Shown here piece after piece: positions 63,312 through 64,000 of a stretch of 64,000 bases of DNA. The stretch is from contig OX439045.1 of the NCBI GenBank assembly GCA_949317995.1, positions 5,203,674 to 5,267,673 of the forward strand, in the 5' to 3' direction. This DNA comes from Acholoe squamosa. Taxonomy: Eukaryota; Annelida; Polychaeta; Phyllodocida; Polynoidae. The notes beneath the pieces were generated by a model. The model was not told where the DNA came from, ran no database searches, and saw only the letters and a program-made list of their open reading frames with translations. The stretch's first letter is position 1. Every line of letters begins with the position of its first letter. The position numbers were made by a program, and so were the translations under genes.

Positions 63312-63842
63312 CTACCGTAATACATAACATATAAGGTGCGACTTATATTCAATAATAGACCTATGCTGTGCCTCATAGAATCTATGAAAAGCGGTGGAGC
63401 ACATTATAGACTTTTTATACTATAGCACAGTCCATTCAGGGGTAAAAGTAACCACTAACATTGGTCTGGGAGCCAATGGCCCATAATTCTTGGTCCGGGC
63501 CCGCAGTTTTCTTATGAATGGTCTTACTATGGGCCATGGCGGCCCGCAGAAGTGGGTAAAGGCAGTTTTGCAGATTGATAGATATGTCAGTCATATAATA
63601 TATATCATTTAAAGGGAAAACTACCGGGAATTCAGGCATATTAGATAACTGCCATATGAACTAAGGTGCGCCTTATATCCATAAAACTGAATGTGGTTCT
63701 ATATGACCAAGATATTGCCTTTTCAATGTAATGCAGTTCATTGAAATTGCCTAGGCTCTCTTAGGCCCAAGTGTACATGCTACCAAAATATGACCCATTA
63801 TTATAGGAGGTGTGCCTTATATGTGAGCCATTACCTGATTAC
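63312..63842. mobile_element. CGTATAAG-like element, degenerate and long
   Basis: CTACCGTAATACATAACATATAAGG at the left, AAGGTGCGCCTTATATCC in the middle and GTGTGCCTTATATGTGAGCC at the right. Probably two old copies. A minus-strand 67-codon frame inside has no domain. Confidence 0.45.
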
Positions 63843-63867
63843 AACAACCTGAATTGTTATACATTTG

Positions 63868-64000
63868 AGGGTTGTATAATGCATTGATACATCATGCCGA
63901 CCCTATTGGTTATATACTCATGGACTGATGAAGGGTCAATATGATGCAACAATATAATGCAGTTATGCATAATGAGGCCCATGAACATTTAAAGTGAATA
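63868..64000 (+). mobile_element. TTAA-MITE fragment at the window edge
   Basis: GAGGGTTGTATAATGCATTG, CATCATGCCGACCCTATTGG and a weak CAATATAATGCAGTTATG follow the family order. The copy may continue beyond the window. Confidence 0.5.

Overview
This window looks like intergenic and intronic DNA from an invertebrate animal. The sequence is AT-rich, the one convincing gene has a eukaryotic intron acceptor, and about half of the bases are non-autonomous transposable elements, foldback elements, minisatellites and (TA)n or (TG)n microsatellites. I cannot name the phylum. Repeats that begin GAGTGAGTGAG and carry a TTTAACGCC-type head remind me of repeats abundant in molluscs, but that is memory, not a search. 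I saw no retroviral, LTR or Polinton-like remains.

The only gene I trust is on the minus strand (9026-10438, last exon from about 10489). It encodes a 470-residue type II membrane protein. The lumenal part resembles the five-bladed beta-propeller glycosidase/phosphorylase and beta-mannosyltransferase group (GH130, GT108, GT91). About 1.2 kb further out, at 11679-11740, lies a tight cluster of perfect CRE (TGACGTCA), NRF1 (GCGCATGCGCA) and YY1-like (CAAGATGGCG) sites that looks like a promoter.

The rest is a layered repeat landscape. The dominant family, here called the TTAA-MITE, has roughly 35 whole or broken copies of about 180-270 bp. Each has long terminal inverted repeats starting CCCTTTAAGGGCCGCTGATG, frequent TTAA flanks (piggyBac-like) and two internal hairpins. 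Arm A is GAAGTGCTGGCGAG with its complement; arm B is GCAGCCCTGGTGAG with its complement. In strand calls, plus means A before B. Parts of this element have been amplified into tandem arrays (29985-30495 and 50774-50993).

Other families, named here for cross-reference:
- TWA-1: GGGAGTGRTCATT ends, 3-bp TTA/TAA target duplications, PIF/Harbinger-like.
- TWA-2: GGGCCATTTTCCACC ends, TTA duplication.
- CGTATAAG elements: TACCGTAATCTCCCGCG ends, two subfamilies.
- AGACTC foldbacks.
- ACACTGT elements: CACTGTAAAAA ends.
- CCGCAGACGGG elements.
- GTTCCAC and GATCCACTGC elements.
- GAGTGAG SINE-like retroposon of about 181-185 bp, with clean 9- and 12-bp target duplications.
- Two tRNA-like SINE heads.

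Several nested insertions give a relative order of activity. TWA-1, CCGCAGACGGG and GATCCACTGC elements sit inside older TTAA-MITEs, and a GAGTGAG SINE sits inside an AGACTC foldback. Long stretches, mainly 33-35 kb, 43.5-45.3 kb, 54.4-55.4 kb and 62.4-63.1 kb, show no gene or repeat I can recognise. All repeat boundaries were read by eye and may be off by several bases.
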